Below are positions 45,363-58,635 of a stretch of 64,000 nt of DNA, in pieces. The DNA lies in contig CM030865.1 in NCBI GenBank assembly GCA_018105865.1, forward strand, positions 5,858,182 through 5,922,181. Reading direction: 5' to 3'. Numbering within the stretch: position 1 is the first letter of the stretch; every line of letters begins with the position of its first letter. The position numbers and the translations under genes were made by a program. This stretch comes from Metaphire vulgaris. Lineage: Eukaryota; Annelida; Clitellata; Crassiclitellata; Megascolecidae. The notes below the pieces were generated by a model. That model searched no databases, was not told the origin of the DNA, and worked only from the letters and a program-made list of their open reading frames with translations.

Positions 45363-48220
45363 CTAGTCTGAGGGTCGAATCTGAAGCGTTATCTTCTGCT
45401 GGTTATCAAGACATTCACGAAGTTTATTTTCCGTCATTGTCAGTCGTTGTTCCAAAATGGAAACCGTCTGAAAAACAAAAGAACACAGCACATAATATGC
45501 ATCCATTTCATTCATTGACAATTTCTATAGCACTGTAACAAGGCTGAGGCCCACAACAAAAGCGATTTGACATCTCAACAACTATACCCCAACCTAAAGA
45601 GATGCGTCTTTAGGCTCTTGATGAAGTGCTCAGCAGTGTCAGCCATGGTGACGTCAACGGGAAGGGAGTTCCACAAGATAGGATTACCCCAAGTAAAGGA
45701 TCTCTCTCCAAACTTAGCAGTCTTGGACGGAGGAGGAGCATAAAGTTTAACCCCACGACTCGAGCGGAGTGACGCAGTGCCAAATGACACAAATTGAGGC
45801 AGCAACTTACACAAAACACCAACGAATACAAAATGTAATGCAGGCACGTGATATACTTGCATCATTTTTACACTTGCCAAACAACAAAGCACTTTTCAAA
45901 AGAATACATAGTACATATGAAAACCTCATTGAGAATAAACCATATATCCTTAGAAAAGCATTTGTGACACTGAAAAAAAATATGCTTTTCATTTCTATGA
46001 CAATACCCTTATTAGACGCACTACCCTCCTCAAATCTTGTTTTCGTCTTTCCCGTGACTGCCTACCTGGCTCAACAACCTTGACAACCATGGACTAGGGA
46101 CTAAGAATTTTACCCAGACTGTGAGCACACATGAATAAGCTGGCGTACTGCACCAAGCTTTCGGGCAGCTCCATAGAAATTCTGTTTTACTCATTTTACT
46201 TATATTTCTGGGAGTAATACTACAAAGTGATTCTGGAATTTATATGAATGCATAATTTCCAAAATGTTTTAACTATATCAATAAAATTTTACAGCATGCC
46301 TTAGAACGTGTTTCAAGCAACATAAGAATACCTGCGTTAGGATATCCAGCTGACCAACGATATGTTCCAGAGTATTTGACAATTCCTGCGGAATGCTCTT
46401 TGCCTCGAGCGCCTGAGTGGTAGATGGTCTGTGCGACGGCATGTGGCCGTTCTTTAGAGTAGAATTGAAAGTTGAAGGACGCATTCGATCTCCAGCGGTC
46501 AGTTCGTGGTCGTCAAAACCATCTCCTGCCATTCCATTTATCTGCCAAATAACAACACTAAAAGACATGAAAAGAATTTCAAACTTTAATAGCACTGGTA
46601 AATGTAACGTAGTGTAACAGAATACCGGTATTTGTATAGCACCTCTTTAGAAGAATCACTCAACAGCGTTCCTGCCATGATTACTGCATATCGATAAAGA
46701 AAATATGTATTTGAGATATCGTAAGGTATTGCTCTTGATAAGCAGGGCTTTTTTTGTGCCGGAACGGCATTCCAGAAAATCTAAAGATGGGTTTAAAATT
46801 TTCATTGCAACATTGAACTATATCTAATTGCCGTCTCTTTTTCAATTTTCTTATCATACACTATTTATCCTTACCTCGGCTGACCACAATAGTTTGCCCA
46901 TTACTACTCAAACCCTCACTCAAGCTTCTATGAGCTACAAATAATAAATTCAAACCAAAAGAAAATATACAGACTTATCAGCCTTAGCTACCAAATTCAT
47001 AAATGCTATACAATAGACAAGATCTAACCTACATAATTACTTGACAGAACTTGAACATGGGAAAAAGTTCTTCTCACGAGATGATCATCATTACCTTTGG
47101 TTGGGTAAATAAGGCCGGTCCAATCTCCATGATGCCAGGCACGCTGTCCTCCATGCTGTGCAGTTCTTTCCTTCCATCAACCTCAAAGACGCAACGACAA
47201 AATTACAACGCTTTCACTTAAATCAGAACTATAAAACTTTCAGTCAAACAGAAATATTAAATTTTCAAAATATGTAAAAGCCAAGGGGAAATTCTGCTAG
47301 GGGGCTGCTGTTAGTTCAAGTAGTATGCCAAAATTTCCGGGGAGGAATTTGAAATTTCCGGGGGGATAAAGGGCAATTTCCCCCAGAAACGGCCTAGATT
47401 AAACCCTGATGCCCGGAAAGAGGAAGTGAGGTTGACGAAACAAGATGGACAGACGACATAGATGAATGGACTGGGATGAAACTGACATCAGCCATAAGAG
47501 CAACAGAAAATAGAAACAAATGGAACTGTATCATCCATTCTGCCACCTCAACTTCAGACGATGAAGGAAAGAGGACCGGGATGATGATGATGACGATGAT
47601 GATGACTAGAGGAGTAGGATGGTATAAAATGACCGCCTCCTGATCTGACCATTGGCCATCATGTCATGAGTGACACCAGCAACACTATCCTCTCTTTGAT
47701 TCGCCAGTGGAGATGGTCTTTCATTCATCCATTATCATCCCTTTATCTTTGACGGGAGGACCCGATGATGATGATGGAATGTCTATAAAATGACCGACTG
47801 GTGATCGTAGGAGCCACCGGATCCTCTTTCATTCTCGCTTTATGCGACATCAGAACCTCGTTGTAATCAATTTTGTCAAAATTTGTTTTCCACACTAAAA
47901 CCTAAAGATATCATTAAACCATCACAAACATAAGTTACTCATGGTGTGAATCACGTTAACATTAACCATGACAATGTCCTTTTGAATAATGATTTTTAAA
48001 ACACACACACACAAACACACACACAAACTGTTATGAGATCCTCTTCCAAACATTATTTAATTACTTATTAATGTGAATTATTCACTAGGTGGTGTCTTGG
48101 CAGTGGGCGTAATTAGCTCCCGGTTAAGAATTTCTAATAGAACTGTACTTGATTAAATAAACTATTAAAATCTATTGCAATCTTGTCTTAATTTACAATA
48201 GTATGTGGCGAGCCCTCTAC

Positions 48221-48313
<93 letters not shown>

Positions 48314-49273
48314 TTTTACTTATAGCTGGCCACTGACATGTCTGTCTGCTCTCATATTTGAAGGACAACTAAACTTCAGTCAAAATTGTCATTTGTCAAA
48401 TTAACCTTTATTATATGGAAGTGCATCTGTGTGTATATTTGCAAGGCAGAATGAATGGCCATCCCTGCGATTACATGTTATTACAAAACTCCCACCAAAA
48501 GCATTGTGACACATTTGCTCAGCTGTCATGCCTTAGTGTATTGCGTGAGGAGGATAAAAGAAGGTATCGTGCTTTACCAGCATTTACATTGAAAACACTG
48601 GCCCTGTATCATGTAATCTGCACCGGTCGCCTGGCTGAGGGCCTTGAAACGGAGATCAGCGTCACTCTAGGAGCCTTGAGGTTAGCATTGAGGGCTCGGG
48701 AAGGACTTTACTTTGTACCTTCCTTTCTTAAAGGCACTTCGTCTGATTCAGAACACAATTGATGCCTTTCAATTACAGCCTAAGTTGCCTGAAATTAATC
48801 GAACGCCATTGATTAGTGCCTGCAATCAATACTTCACCAAACTGTCGAGTGCCTTGAGAGTCCCTACATTTCTCACTCATTTGCAGAGTTCATCTGTAAC
48901 TGAAATTGAGCTACATAAAAGAACTTACTTTACTAACTTACCAGTACTTATAATAAGTCCCTTCCCAATTAAACTCAAGTTTTGAGTAACCAGCTATCAC
49001 TCCTAGAATGGGATAGCTCAACATCAAAATGAAACCCTTCTATCAAACTTAAGAAACAACATTGAAGAAAGGAATGCGTTGAGCGCATGTAACTGTCTAC
49101 CTCCATCTGTGCAACTCTCTCCATCGCTCAACATCTTCAAAGAGAAACTTAAAACCTGGCTATTCTGCAGGAGCTACTCGTGATTTCTTGTGTAATTCTT
49201 TTGTAATTCTTTGTAATGTGTTCAGTGTTCACGCAGTTCTTATAGGACGAGTTACCACAATAATCAGTACATT

Positions 49274-49315
<42 letters not shown>

Positions 49316-51756
49316 CTGACCTGTTCGTCAGATCCACCAGACGCAAAATGTTCCCCAGATCTTGAGAATGCCACGGCCGTAGCTGCTCCCTGATGGCCGT
49401 GAATCGTGTAGAATAATCTCCCCTCGAGTAGATCGAGCACTTTCAGCGTAGAATCATCGGCGGCAGTGATCAGGTAATTTCCACTCGCGTGAAACGAAAG
49501 GCAGTTGACCGGGGCAGTGTGAGCTGAAAACAGGAATAGATATTGAATAAGCCCTGTTCCTGATAGATACAGCTACTTTAGCACATAATAAATTGTCATT
49601 TTAAATAATAATAATAATAACTTACTAGAGCAATTAAATGTGTGTGCGTGTGACATTGATTACCTGTGTAATGCTGAAGAAGTTTGTTCATTCGAATGTC
49701 CCAGACTCTGACAGTGCTGTCCGAACTGGCAGCGGCTATACAAGTTCCACTCGGATGGAAGGCAACATGGTTTACAAATCTAGAATCAAAACTGGAAATT
49801 AGAATTAGCAAAGCATGAAACAGAATCTCACAAACAGCATTCATTCCATGTCCTACAAGCACAAACTGATTCAACTGATCTAAGCATTCACATGAAATGC
49901 ATATCTTCACAGCAGCAAAATGTGTTTCAATTTAGTTTGATCCACAATCATTTGAACCTAAAGATGTCCTGTGGGGAATTTTACAGGCATGCACTGCTAT
50001 AAAAACTACAAAAAATTTCACAGCATATCCAATCGTAGGGTAAAGCTATTATATGACTAATATATAATTCATAATAAAACAATAAGTATATTGTTATCAT
50101 GTTCTGTAAAATTGTGTTGCTATCTAGCACTAAGAACTTACACTAACATTGCCATCTGGCTACCATAACTATGACCTTTCAATAATTCTGTACTTCAATT
50201 CAATTCAATACTTTACTTGTCTTGATTTCAATCTACTCCTTTTCAAACATATTATGAATTCAAATGCTTCACTATCAAGAAGCAGATAATTAGGCTGAGC
50301 ATTATTAGTCCTTGCTAATGTGAAAGTTTTATTACTTACAAAGACTTTTCTTAAAAGGTCAATTTAAAGCATGCCACATAATGAAATAACTGAATTGCAT
50401 AAAGTTATTCTGTTCTTTAATACCAACCCTCCATATTCATTGAACGTGTGAACGCAATCTTTGCTCTGTCTGTCCCAAACCTTTATTGTTTTGTCGTCAC
50501 TGCCCGATACAATAAGCCGGCCATCTGGTGAAAATCTAAAATTAACCTTAAATTTGTCATCGACATCCAAAGACTTAAAAACTTTTTTTTAAATGGGACA
50601 AGGCTTTCCAATCAATTCTGCAGAAATTACAAACCACTTTTGCCGCATCCAGCAAGGACCTATCACACAAGTCAACCTGTTGTGCTAGTGTTCACAATGA
50701 CACCACCTCTAAAAACATCAACGAGAGAAAGTAATATAATAATTTCACTACAACATCGGCAAGAACAAAAAAAGTTACTTTGACGCCTCTCGTCACTTTC
50801 AGCAAAATATCGAAAGTCAGGCAAAAATTTAAAAACATCACAATCGTCAGCAGATCTTACATATTCTGAGAATCATTTTAAAAGTTTGTCTGCAAAACTT
50901 TGGCAGAAATATCAAACAAATCCCAAAATCTGAAAATCAACACATGCATACAGACGATCATACAGCACCTTCCCCCCCATGGCACTTGGGCACTATGAAT
51001 TGTATCCCGCTGTTCAATGTACAGTAATCACACGACAATGTCAAGGATTACCATTATGTAATCAAAGACAATAATTTCATTAGGTAATGTCAAGGATTAC
51101 CATTGCGTAATAAAAGATAGTGACATTCTGCAAACACAGCATTTTACTTCTGTCACTGGACGAACACAACTCATCAGTGATCCATTTCAGAGATTTATCA
51201 ACGATAGCAAAAGTGATGATCTTCTAAACTAAATTTTCTTTGTTTGCATGAATATCTAGGCACCAACATTAGATAAGGTTCTGAAAATTCGGACATTTTT
51301 GTGGCCAGGACTTCATTGTCTCTCGTTCCCCAAGATTTGAGAACCAATCTCCTTCGTCTCCCAATTCACATTGCATAAAAAGTAATGTGATTAATCAACA
51401 AATTCAAATCTTTAAATAATCACACATTTTCAGGCATCTGGTTGAAATAGCAATAACAAAATAAGTAATAAAAATAATAATAATTACTAAGGAGGCAAAA
51501 TACAACGAAATTAACAAAAATAAGAAAGGTTCTTAAGCTTACTTTGCACAACGAACCCAATTCATATGTTGGTTAAGAGAGAATTGGAATTTCTGTCGAT
51601 GAACTGTCCACACCTGAATAGAAGAAACAAAATCTGTTGAAGTATTTATGCCAAGAAGCATTTAGTGTCATTATTAGAATGAACTTGAAACAGTCATTTT
51701 ATATATATACAAATGTTAGCTATTAGCAGTACTTGCATGGTATGCCACCCTAATCA

Positions 51757-51824
<68 letters not shown>

Positions 51825-51874
51825 CCACCACCACCACCACCACCACCACCACCACCACCACCACCACCACCACC

Positions 51875-51943
<69 letters not shown>

Positions 51944-54900
51944 GACCAACTTTGATGGTCTTGTCGTCTGAGGCTGTGCACATGCTTTGTCCATCGTTAG
52001 CAATGTCAACGCTTCTCACAGTGGCAGTGTGGGCCTTGAAAACAGTTGATTCGCCCTTTCTGAAGACAAAATAAACATAAATCATGAACAAAACTCATAA
52101 GACACTTTTGAAATTTTCATAAAGAATAACACTACAAAAGCACAATGACTTACGGCCTCTTCTGCCTTTACTGCTTCCATCTGATTGTTAAATTTACCCA
52201 GAACTAGAACTTGAACGGGGTAGAGAGCTTTTCCTGTGGCAGGTCCAAGGTTCGGAACTCCCTTCCTGTGCCTGTCAGATCTCCCACCCAAAGAGCCCAA
52301 GAACAACAAATCGTTTTCCAAAGATGAGTTTATTAAGGACTGTATGTTTCAGGTTGTTAGTATTATCGGCCCAGAAGTGAGAGATAAAACTGAAAGTGTA
52401 TTCCAGTAGTTAACGCAAGCAAGTCATTTTTAGTCTTTAGTTAGTTAATATGCCAACTTATATAGAAAGCGCGAAATAATAGTCACAGCAGGCCAAGATC
52501 AAGAGCGCTTTACAGATTGCACAATTAAATGAGATGTTGAACAAGCTGAGCAGACATACTTTTAGTCTGGTAGCAAACATTTCTAGACTAGTCGCTTTAG
52601 TCACAATGTCAGGGCAGTACTAGTGTATCTTGTTGCTGAGTAGCGAACAGTGACCAGAAAAATTTGATTTAGATTCCAGAGAAATGGATTCCCTACGGTG
52701 AAAGACCATTCTCCCCAAATTTCAAGAGAACTATTGTTTGCCAAATTGACAATATTGCCCAGACTGTAACAGATCGATTGACCAACGCAAGCAAGTCATT
52801 TCTGTGGTTTTCTTTGTCTTTGGACAAAAGCACAGCAGAGCTATCAATTTTTTTCAGAGAAACAGATTAGCAGTTTAACACTGCCTTAGTTGATTAGAAA
52901 TGGTGCTATAAAAGTGCAAAATAATAATTATCATTATCAGTATATTATTATTCTAGCTGCTGTAATGACTAAGGAACCAAAGTAAAACCATCAAAATCTC
53001 TGCAAAGTATAATAACAAACACCATTTCCACAATCCAACTATAAACAACAAGCATCTTAATTTATATTTACACCCAAGTAATGGGAAAACAGCAAGGATT
53101 CACTATTGCTTTCCTATGCATTGCATATTTATATGTAAAATACATGAATTTATGTGAAAAAATTGTCAAAGTCATTGCAATGGAAGTATTTATGAGTGCT
53201 AGCTCAGAAGAGATGCTATATAAATACTTGGTTGCATTACATAATTTTACATGTACACAAATAAAGTCATAAAAACATAAAGAAGAATACAATTCGTGGA
53301 TCAATAGATGTTCTACCGATGCGTTCACTACATCACTTCATATTCTGCACAAGCAGAGAAGAAAGAAGTTGAATAAGCCAGGAACACACTTAAGTTAAGA
53401 TTTATCATTTCAGTATTATTATTAAGCTGCTGCAGTCAGTGAAGGTAAATACTGCTGCTACAAATAGGGATGCTGCCTGTTTAATACTGCCACAGAGACA
53501 ACCAATTTTGTGGTCTCCAACTTACTTATATATGATCTCGGTGATTTACAGTACAACATATTTTCAAATCGCTTAAGCAAATAAGAAGTTACAATTCTAT
53601 TCTATTCTACTTGATAAATTATGGTAATAAGCTGTAGCATGGCAAATAAAAAAAGGTTTCTGGACAGATCCAAAGGCAAGAGATGCCAGATGCAATTTAC
53701 AAAAGGCAGTCAAAAGAAGCTTTTTATAAAATCATTGATGCATAGCTAAAAATAAATGAGTTTTGATTAGGTTCGTTGTATAAGAACGTGGACAATGAGA
53801 AAGGAAGATATAAAGCGATTAGAGGCTTTTGTTTGGAGAAAATGGTCACTGAAACTGATAGAAGAAAGAAGCTGATAGATACAATCCAAAGGAGAGGATT
53901 GCATGACTCTTTACGAGGATTACAGTTGATTACTACATAACAGAAGTGCCTAAAAACATGAAACCCAACTGAGCTGCAGAGAAACTTACACACTCGGTAT
54001 CCAGAGACGAACGGTCTTGTCTCTTGAAGCCGAAGCAACGAGATGACCAGACGGCGAAAAACACACCGACATGACAGCATCCTTAAACACAAAACGCGCC
54101 ACCAACCATGTCACTGTACTCTGAATTCGTCTACGACATGCAACGCACCAAACACGATGACAGTGAAAATCAATTAAAATAACTCAAATACATAGTTACC
54201 GGTATATACTTACCAAGGTCATATTTCACACATACAAAACATAAAAAACACAGAAAACGTACAACATGTAATTAATTATCAAAGACGTAAACACGGCTGC
54301 AGAAATTGTGAATATTTGCGAAAAATTTAGCATTCTCGCCAATAATGCATTCATACTATCTGCATTTATGCAGAATAACATTTAAAAGGTGCAACCGTGA
54401 AACAACATTCATGATAGTGACTGCAATACAATGTATATATTTATTCGACCACTTTCAAATTCCCAAAATGCATGCCAATCAACAGCATTTCACATCAAAT
54501 GCTTAAATGTAACTGATCAAGTTCAATTATGTTCATAAGCATACTGTACACACTTTTAAAATCAATTCAAGGCACTCGGAAAACAAACAAATGTCCAGTC
54601 CATGCAGTGGCGGCTCCACAGAGGGCCCGCGCCCCCTATTGAGTGCCTGACAATTAAAATAACTCAGTGGCTTCTGTTGGGACCCTATACTTAAGACTAC
54701 ATGCCTAACAACAAATGGTTGGCCCCATGATTGGAAGTTGCCACCGCCAATGGCATTCATACCCCATTTTGCCAAAACCCTGAGCATTCTGAGTCCATGC
54801 CAGTTAAATAACAGGCAAAAGTCTGAGTCCAGAATGTCTCGAATCACCAATTCCGCCTTGAACCCTAGAAGGCAGCCTGACTCCGAGCAGTTGCTGCTCT

Positions 54901-56131
54901 TTATAACCAAGTCACAGAGGCACTATTTGTGCAAGAGTTTGTAGACTCTACATGCAACTGAGATTACCTTATGGCCAACAAAGCGATAAGCTCTTGTCTG
55001 CGGTTTAAAGTTCCACACCATAAGACACGAGTCCATCGACCCAGAAGCTAAAGCAAATATAGAAAAAAGCAAGTGAACATCTAAGCTGTTTTAAAATGAC
55101 AATTTATCAGTTTCAACAACCATCTAAGAGAGCATTAAATATAACAACAGCAACATTTTGGTGAATCTTAAATGAATCAATTAGAAACTACAATAAGTCT
55201 AATAAATGCTAATTCACATCATAAACTAAATGTGTGTCACTTACTGTATTACATTTCACAAATTTATTCTATATTCAATGTTCAATCATTTAACCAATTT
55301 TCATTTAAGATTTTGGTTCAACAATTCTATTCTGCTAAATTAAAACTTAGCATGTGAGTGACTCTAGGTCTGGAATCTTTAGAAGTGGTGATAACTGATT
55401 TGCATTCCAAGATTTGAAATGGGCCTAACAGTTGGCCATCACTTTAATATAATAAATAAAAGCAGCTCACACAACTCAACAAATATGAAGGTAAACAAAG
55501 GTAAAACACAGGTACCCAGCTGTTTCATGTTTGGACTGAAGTCAACACTGGTGATCGTGTCACGATGACCTTTGAAATGTCGCTCCAATCGTGGATCCTC
55601 CTTCAAAATATCAACTTCACAAAATAAATACATGCTTGAAATTTCTGTTGCATGCCGTGCTTAAGATATCTTCAGTCAACAAATCAACAACTGAACTGAG
55701 AATACACGACTAATTGATTTATCAAAAACAAACAGAATTCCGCATACACGCTTTCTAAATCCAGTGACACGCCTAATAATATACTGCATCTAATCTGACA
55801 GTAAAATCAATTTCGAATTCGTTGCAAATTTGAACGAAAACATTTCAGAACGACAGTATACTGTACCTAAGAAACAAACAGTAATTATCCGCGTGTTACA
55901 TAAAGAAATGCAGTAATGCCAAATGTTAACTAACCATAACACGACAGAAGTGATTTTAACAAGAATCTAAATGGAAAATGATCGTCAGTCGCTAAGGCCG
56001 CTAATTTGCAACCAAACAATTCAAACCGGTCAACTGAAGCAAAGCAAAACCAGCGCAACGACCGGAATATTAATCTCTCGCAAAGAAACATTCAAAAAAC
56101 ATTAAAAGTTACGCACCAAACCCGAAGCCAT
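45363..56131 (-). CDS. POC1: POC1 centriolar WD40 protein
   Basis: Thirteen exons, all phase-consistent: 56131-56117, 55600-55516, 55047-54968, 54081-53990, 52059-51951, 51613-51543, 50535-50428, 49779-49664, 49523-49321, 47901-47818, 47181-47095, 46541-46332, 45467-45363 (454 residues). Residues 1 to about 295 form seven WD40 repeats, with typical ends such as DKTVRLW, DKTIKVW and STVRVWDIR and the POC1 signature [21 protein letters not shown] polar linker follows. The C-terminal POC1 box ([15 protein letters not shown], then [20 protein letters not shown]) is a predicted coiled coil that targets centrioles. POC1 stabilises centriole triplet microtubules and supports cilium assembly. Exon 1 encodes only MASGL. 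The exon-10 donor choice (phase 0 at 47818) is the least certain joint. Confidence 0.96.
45525..45790 (-). mobile_element. non-LTR retrotransposon C-terminal fragment in the last POC1 intron
   Basis: Antisense to the window, [20 protein letters not shown] ... [14 protein letters not shown], the standard CR1/L2-type ORF2 terminus, followed by a GCGCTTT-like tail. Confidence 0.88.
47405..47620 (+). mobile_element. non-LTR retrotransposon 3' tail with GATGAT microsatellite
   Basis: The frame reads [20 protein letters not shown]...NRNKW, the GRP-RW-DDI-W-G motif at the end of many RTE/Jockey-like ORF2 proteins, then ends in a (GATGAT)n run (47582-47608). It is opposite in orientation to POC1, in intron 10. 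Confidence 0.7.
48222..48310. repeat. (AC)n microsatellite, about 44 units
   Basis: Uninterrupted dinucleotide run in POC1 intron 9. Confidence 0.98.
49010..49275 (+). mobile_element. non-LTR retrotransposon tail ending in (TAA)n
   Basis: [20 protein letters not shown] followed by LKTWLF matches the CR1/L2 C-terminal WNxLP..S-SL..FK..LKTWLF pattern. A (TAA)n run (49277-49314) directly follows and abuts the donor of the POC1 exon at 49321. Confidence 0.7.
49277..49314. repeat. (TAA)n microsatellite
   Basis: About 12 units, only 6-7 bp from the donor of POC1 exon 9 (last exon base 49321). Confidence 0.95.
51760..51940. repeat. compound trinucleotide repeat (ATC)n(ACC)n(ATC)n
   Basis: Roughly 21 ATC, 22 ACC and 17 ATC units in POC1 intron 5. 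On the POC1 sense strand it reads (GAT)n(GGT)n(GAT)n, beginning about 10 nt after the last base of exon 5 (51951). The long Ile/Thr or Asp/Gly frames across it are composition artefacts. Confidence 0.98.
52060..53989 (-). other. POC1 intron 4
   Basis: Apart from the LINE fragment at 52170-52330 and its possible tail to about 52960, nothing is recognised in this 1.9-kb intron. Confidence 0.5.
52170..52330 (+). mobile_element. probable LINE C-terminal fragment in POC1 intron 4
   Basis: [14 protein letters not shown] resembles RSFSVAGPRLWNSLP in a shifted frame. The sequence downstream (52455-52520) contains AAGAGCGCTTTACAGATTGC, like other LINE tails in this window. Highly degraded. Confidence 0.5.
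54607..54760. mobile_element. truncated CAGTGGCGGCTC-family MITE
   Basis: Left end CAGTGGCGGCTCCACAGAGG, then the family interior TTGAGTGCCTG, GGGACCCTATACTTAA, AACAACAAATGGTTGGCC and GAAGTTGCCACC. The right TIR is missing. In POC1 intron 3. Confidence 0.8.
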
Positions 56132-56451
56132 TGTCGCAATAGACGACAGCAAAACGACAAAAGAGCTATCGACCGAAGAAAATCCAACGGCGAAAACACA
56201 GAACACACGTCCAAACAAGTATCCGGCTCCAATCGACGGCACCAGACTACAACACGAATCGATACCAGGATAGCCGAAACGACCACCCGTCTAAGCGAAC
56301 AGGGCCCTTGACCTCTCGCCGCCGCGTCCTTATTTTAATTCGGTACATACTACTTGCAAATTTATGTACAGAGATAGAATTTGCTTTGCGTGTCTGACAA
56401 TCTGGTTTTTTTACGGGAATGCCAAAATCTCAGGAAAGGACTATGGGGATC
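56132..56451. other. upstream region of POC1
   Basis: 5' flank of the minus-strand POC1 start. GC-moderate with several CGAC-containing stretches to about 56330, then AT-rich. Presumed promoter; no clear motif. Confidence 0.4.
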
Positions 56452-57015
56452 ACGGTGTTTTTTAACATGTTAACTACGGGGGCCGCGGCCCCCTAGTAGT
56501 TTTCCTGGCCCCCGCAGTAATTATGGCGGCCCCCTTTCATAAAAAGGCCCCCAAGAGGTTATTCCTAGTTTTTTTCTCTCTTGGGCGTTGGGCAGTCTTT
56601 TAAAACATTGTTTCCCAAACTGTGGGTCGCAACCCAAAAGTGGGTCACGAAGCTTTGGCAAGTGGGTTGCCCGATTCCCTCGGATTTTTAACGGATACAT
56701 AGCATTTGACCCCGGTTGGGCTATAGCTGGCGGTCGTTGCTCACTGCTGCTGCAGTGCTGCAGATAACCAACGATGGTCGTTGTGGCTGCCAGGTCCAGA
56801 CCGTGGTTAGTCTGCAGATGAACTGAGGATACCTGATCTCTCTGGTAGAGGGGAGATGTGAGTAGTGGATGTGGCCCATTTCCAAAATCTAGTCATTGCT
56901 TGCCCCACACCTGACAGCGCAAGGCCAGTGTCAACCGGTAATGATCTTCTTCGCGTTACTCCATTGGAATGATGATTGCCGGGGCTCAACATCCAGTATC
57001 TACCGTGCGGCCGTG

Positions 57016-57329
57016 CAGTGGCGTAGCGTGACTTTTGGGGGCCCGGGGGGCATCTTTGTCATGGGGGCCCAAAAGTTCCAAATTTCGGGGCTGACGAGCA
57101 AAAAAAAAAAAAAAAACGAAAAAAAAAGGTCATCAGCCTCCTTTTTTACCCTGACGAGCAAAAAAAAAAAAAAAAAAAGGTCGCCGGCACATTCACTTCT
57201 ATTCTTTGGTTAGGTTAAGCCTAACCCTAACCCTAACCCTAGCTTAGACCCCTTTGGGGCCCCGCCCAGGCCCGGGGCCGGGGGGGCAGTCAACAAAGTA
57301 TTTCCCTGCCGCCCCACGTTACGCCACTG
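57016..57329. mobile_element. hAT-type MITE CAGTGGCGTAGCGTGAC
   Basis: Ends CAGTGGCGTAGCGTGAC and GTTACGCCACTG; CGGCCGTG on both sides (57008-57015, 57330-57337). Contains two poly-A runs after TGACGAGC and a short (CCTAAC)3 telomere-like stretch at 57218-57240. Confidence 0.93.
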
Positions 57330-57840
57330 CGGCCGTGCCTCTGATAGAACGGGGGTGGGGACCACGTGAGGGTAGCTGGTAGGCATGATGGGCAGAGGAT
57401 ATCTGAGGCGCGTTTATTCATTTGCCGCTTTCTTTGTGCAAGTATATTGTATCTGAATAGTGATCGAGTGCTCTAAAATCTTCTTCTATAAAAAACTTTA
57501 TTTAAATTTCAGGTTTTTTTTGTGAAAATAAGTTGTAAATATGGATAAATTTCTTAAGCAAAAACGTGAAAATTTAGCAAGTGCGAATGAACATAGTTCT
57601 GTCGGACGACGACGCCGGTGCATCTCTTAATTGTTAGGCTAATAGACATTCGAGTGAGAAGACATGCAAGGTGAAGCATAAATAATTATAATAATGATGT
57701 TAGTCAAGTGCAGGCCCATCCGTCGCACGGATCTTGTTAAGGCCAGTTAAAAATCTTTTTGTACGTTTTATTATACTATTTCAATTCTTTGCTAAGATTA
57801 GTTTAACACGTTTTCTACTGTTCATTCAATTGGTCTAAAT

Positions 57841-58201
57841 CAGTGGTTCTTAACCTTTTAATGATTATGTACCCCTAAAACAAGTGTAAGAGAATGAAGT
57901 ACCCCCTACCAGCGTACTTTATCCCAGGGCAAAAGTGTGCAATATATTGAAAATAATTATAAACTGATGATAATTATAAACTGCAACAAGCATCTGTCAC
58001 AGACTGCACACATGCCAGAAAGTGGGATTTATTTTTCTTTAGAATTTCTAATATAGTATAAAAATTCCTACAGTATTTGTATAGTAGGATATAAAGGGGA
58101 TAATTGTAGTAAAAGCCTTTATTTCAGGACTATTCAGTACCCCACACAACATCCTTCAAGTACCCCTAAGGGGTATGAGTACCCCTGGTTAAGAACCACT
58201 G
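57841..58201. mobile_element. hAT-type MITE CAGTGGTTCTTAACC
   Basis: Ends CAGTGGTTCTTAACC and GGTTAAGAACCACTG; GTCTAAAT on both sides (57833-57840, 58202-58209). 361 bp. Confidence 0.95.
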
Positions 58202-58470
58202 GTCTAAATGTGCCCATTGTGATAGCCATCGATATAAATGTATCTTGGCCCCGATTTATGGACTAGTCTTTACTGGGTAAATGCTCTAATTTTATTCAGT
58301 GGGTCGCGAGCTGGCCAAGATATTTTAAAGTCGGTCCCGAGCCAGGAAAGTTTGGGAACCAATGTTTTAAGAGAAGTAGTGTCTTTCGAACTGACGCACA
58401 CACGCTCGAGCTCACAGCCGCACACTGTAGTGTAGATAAAAAAATATGAGACTGTGATGCAAGGACAGAA

Positions 58471-58635
58471 ATGAAACTGGAAGCTGCAGAGATGTGGCTT
58501 CTGAGACGTATGCAAAAATTTCATGGACAGAAATGCTGTATAACCAATGAGGAAGTATTAAAAGCCTATGGTGTAAAAATAAAATTGCTACAAACCATAA
58601 GAAAGCGACAGTTGGAATTTTTCGGACATCTATAA
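58471..58635 (+). mobile_element. non-LTR retrotransposon RT C-terminal fragment
   Basis: LEAAEMWLLRRMQKFHGQKC followed by TNEEVLKAYGVK and KRQLEFFGHL is the common LINE motif LEAAEMWFYRRML...TNEEVL...KRQL-FFGH. Open for 54 codons, then stops. Confidence 0.88.

Larger units (their letters stand above)
56606..58364 (+). mobile_element. hAT element with transposase N-terminal relic
   Basis: Ends CATTGTTTCCCAAACTGTGG and AGTTTGGGAACCAATG; flanks TTTTAAAA (56598-56605) and TTTTAAGA (58365-58372). The subterminal GTGGGTCGC motif is typical of ZBED5/Charlie-like hATs. A short frame at 57541 (MDKFLKQKRENLASANEHSS) resembles the N-terminus of such transposases but stops after about 30 codons. Hosts two MITEs (57016-57329 and 57841-58201). 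Confidence 0.82.

Noticed and set aside
48165..48368. Cys/Val repeat frame
   Set aside because: Translation of the (AC)n microsatellite.
48415..48985. Overlapping plus-strand frames of 115 and 90 codons in a POC1 intron
   Set aside because: No recognised motif except proximity to a LINE tail at 49010; too weak to call a gene.
51713..52009. Ile/Thr, Asp/Gly and Met/Val homopolymer frames
   Set aside because: Produced by the (ATC)n(ACC)n microsatellite in a POC1 intron.
56006..56311. Arg/Asn-rich 101-codon frame opposite the POC1 start
   Set aside because: Antisense shadow over POC1 exon 1 and its promoter; no recognisable features.
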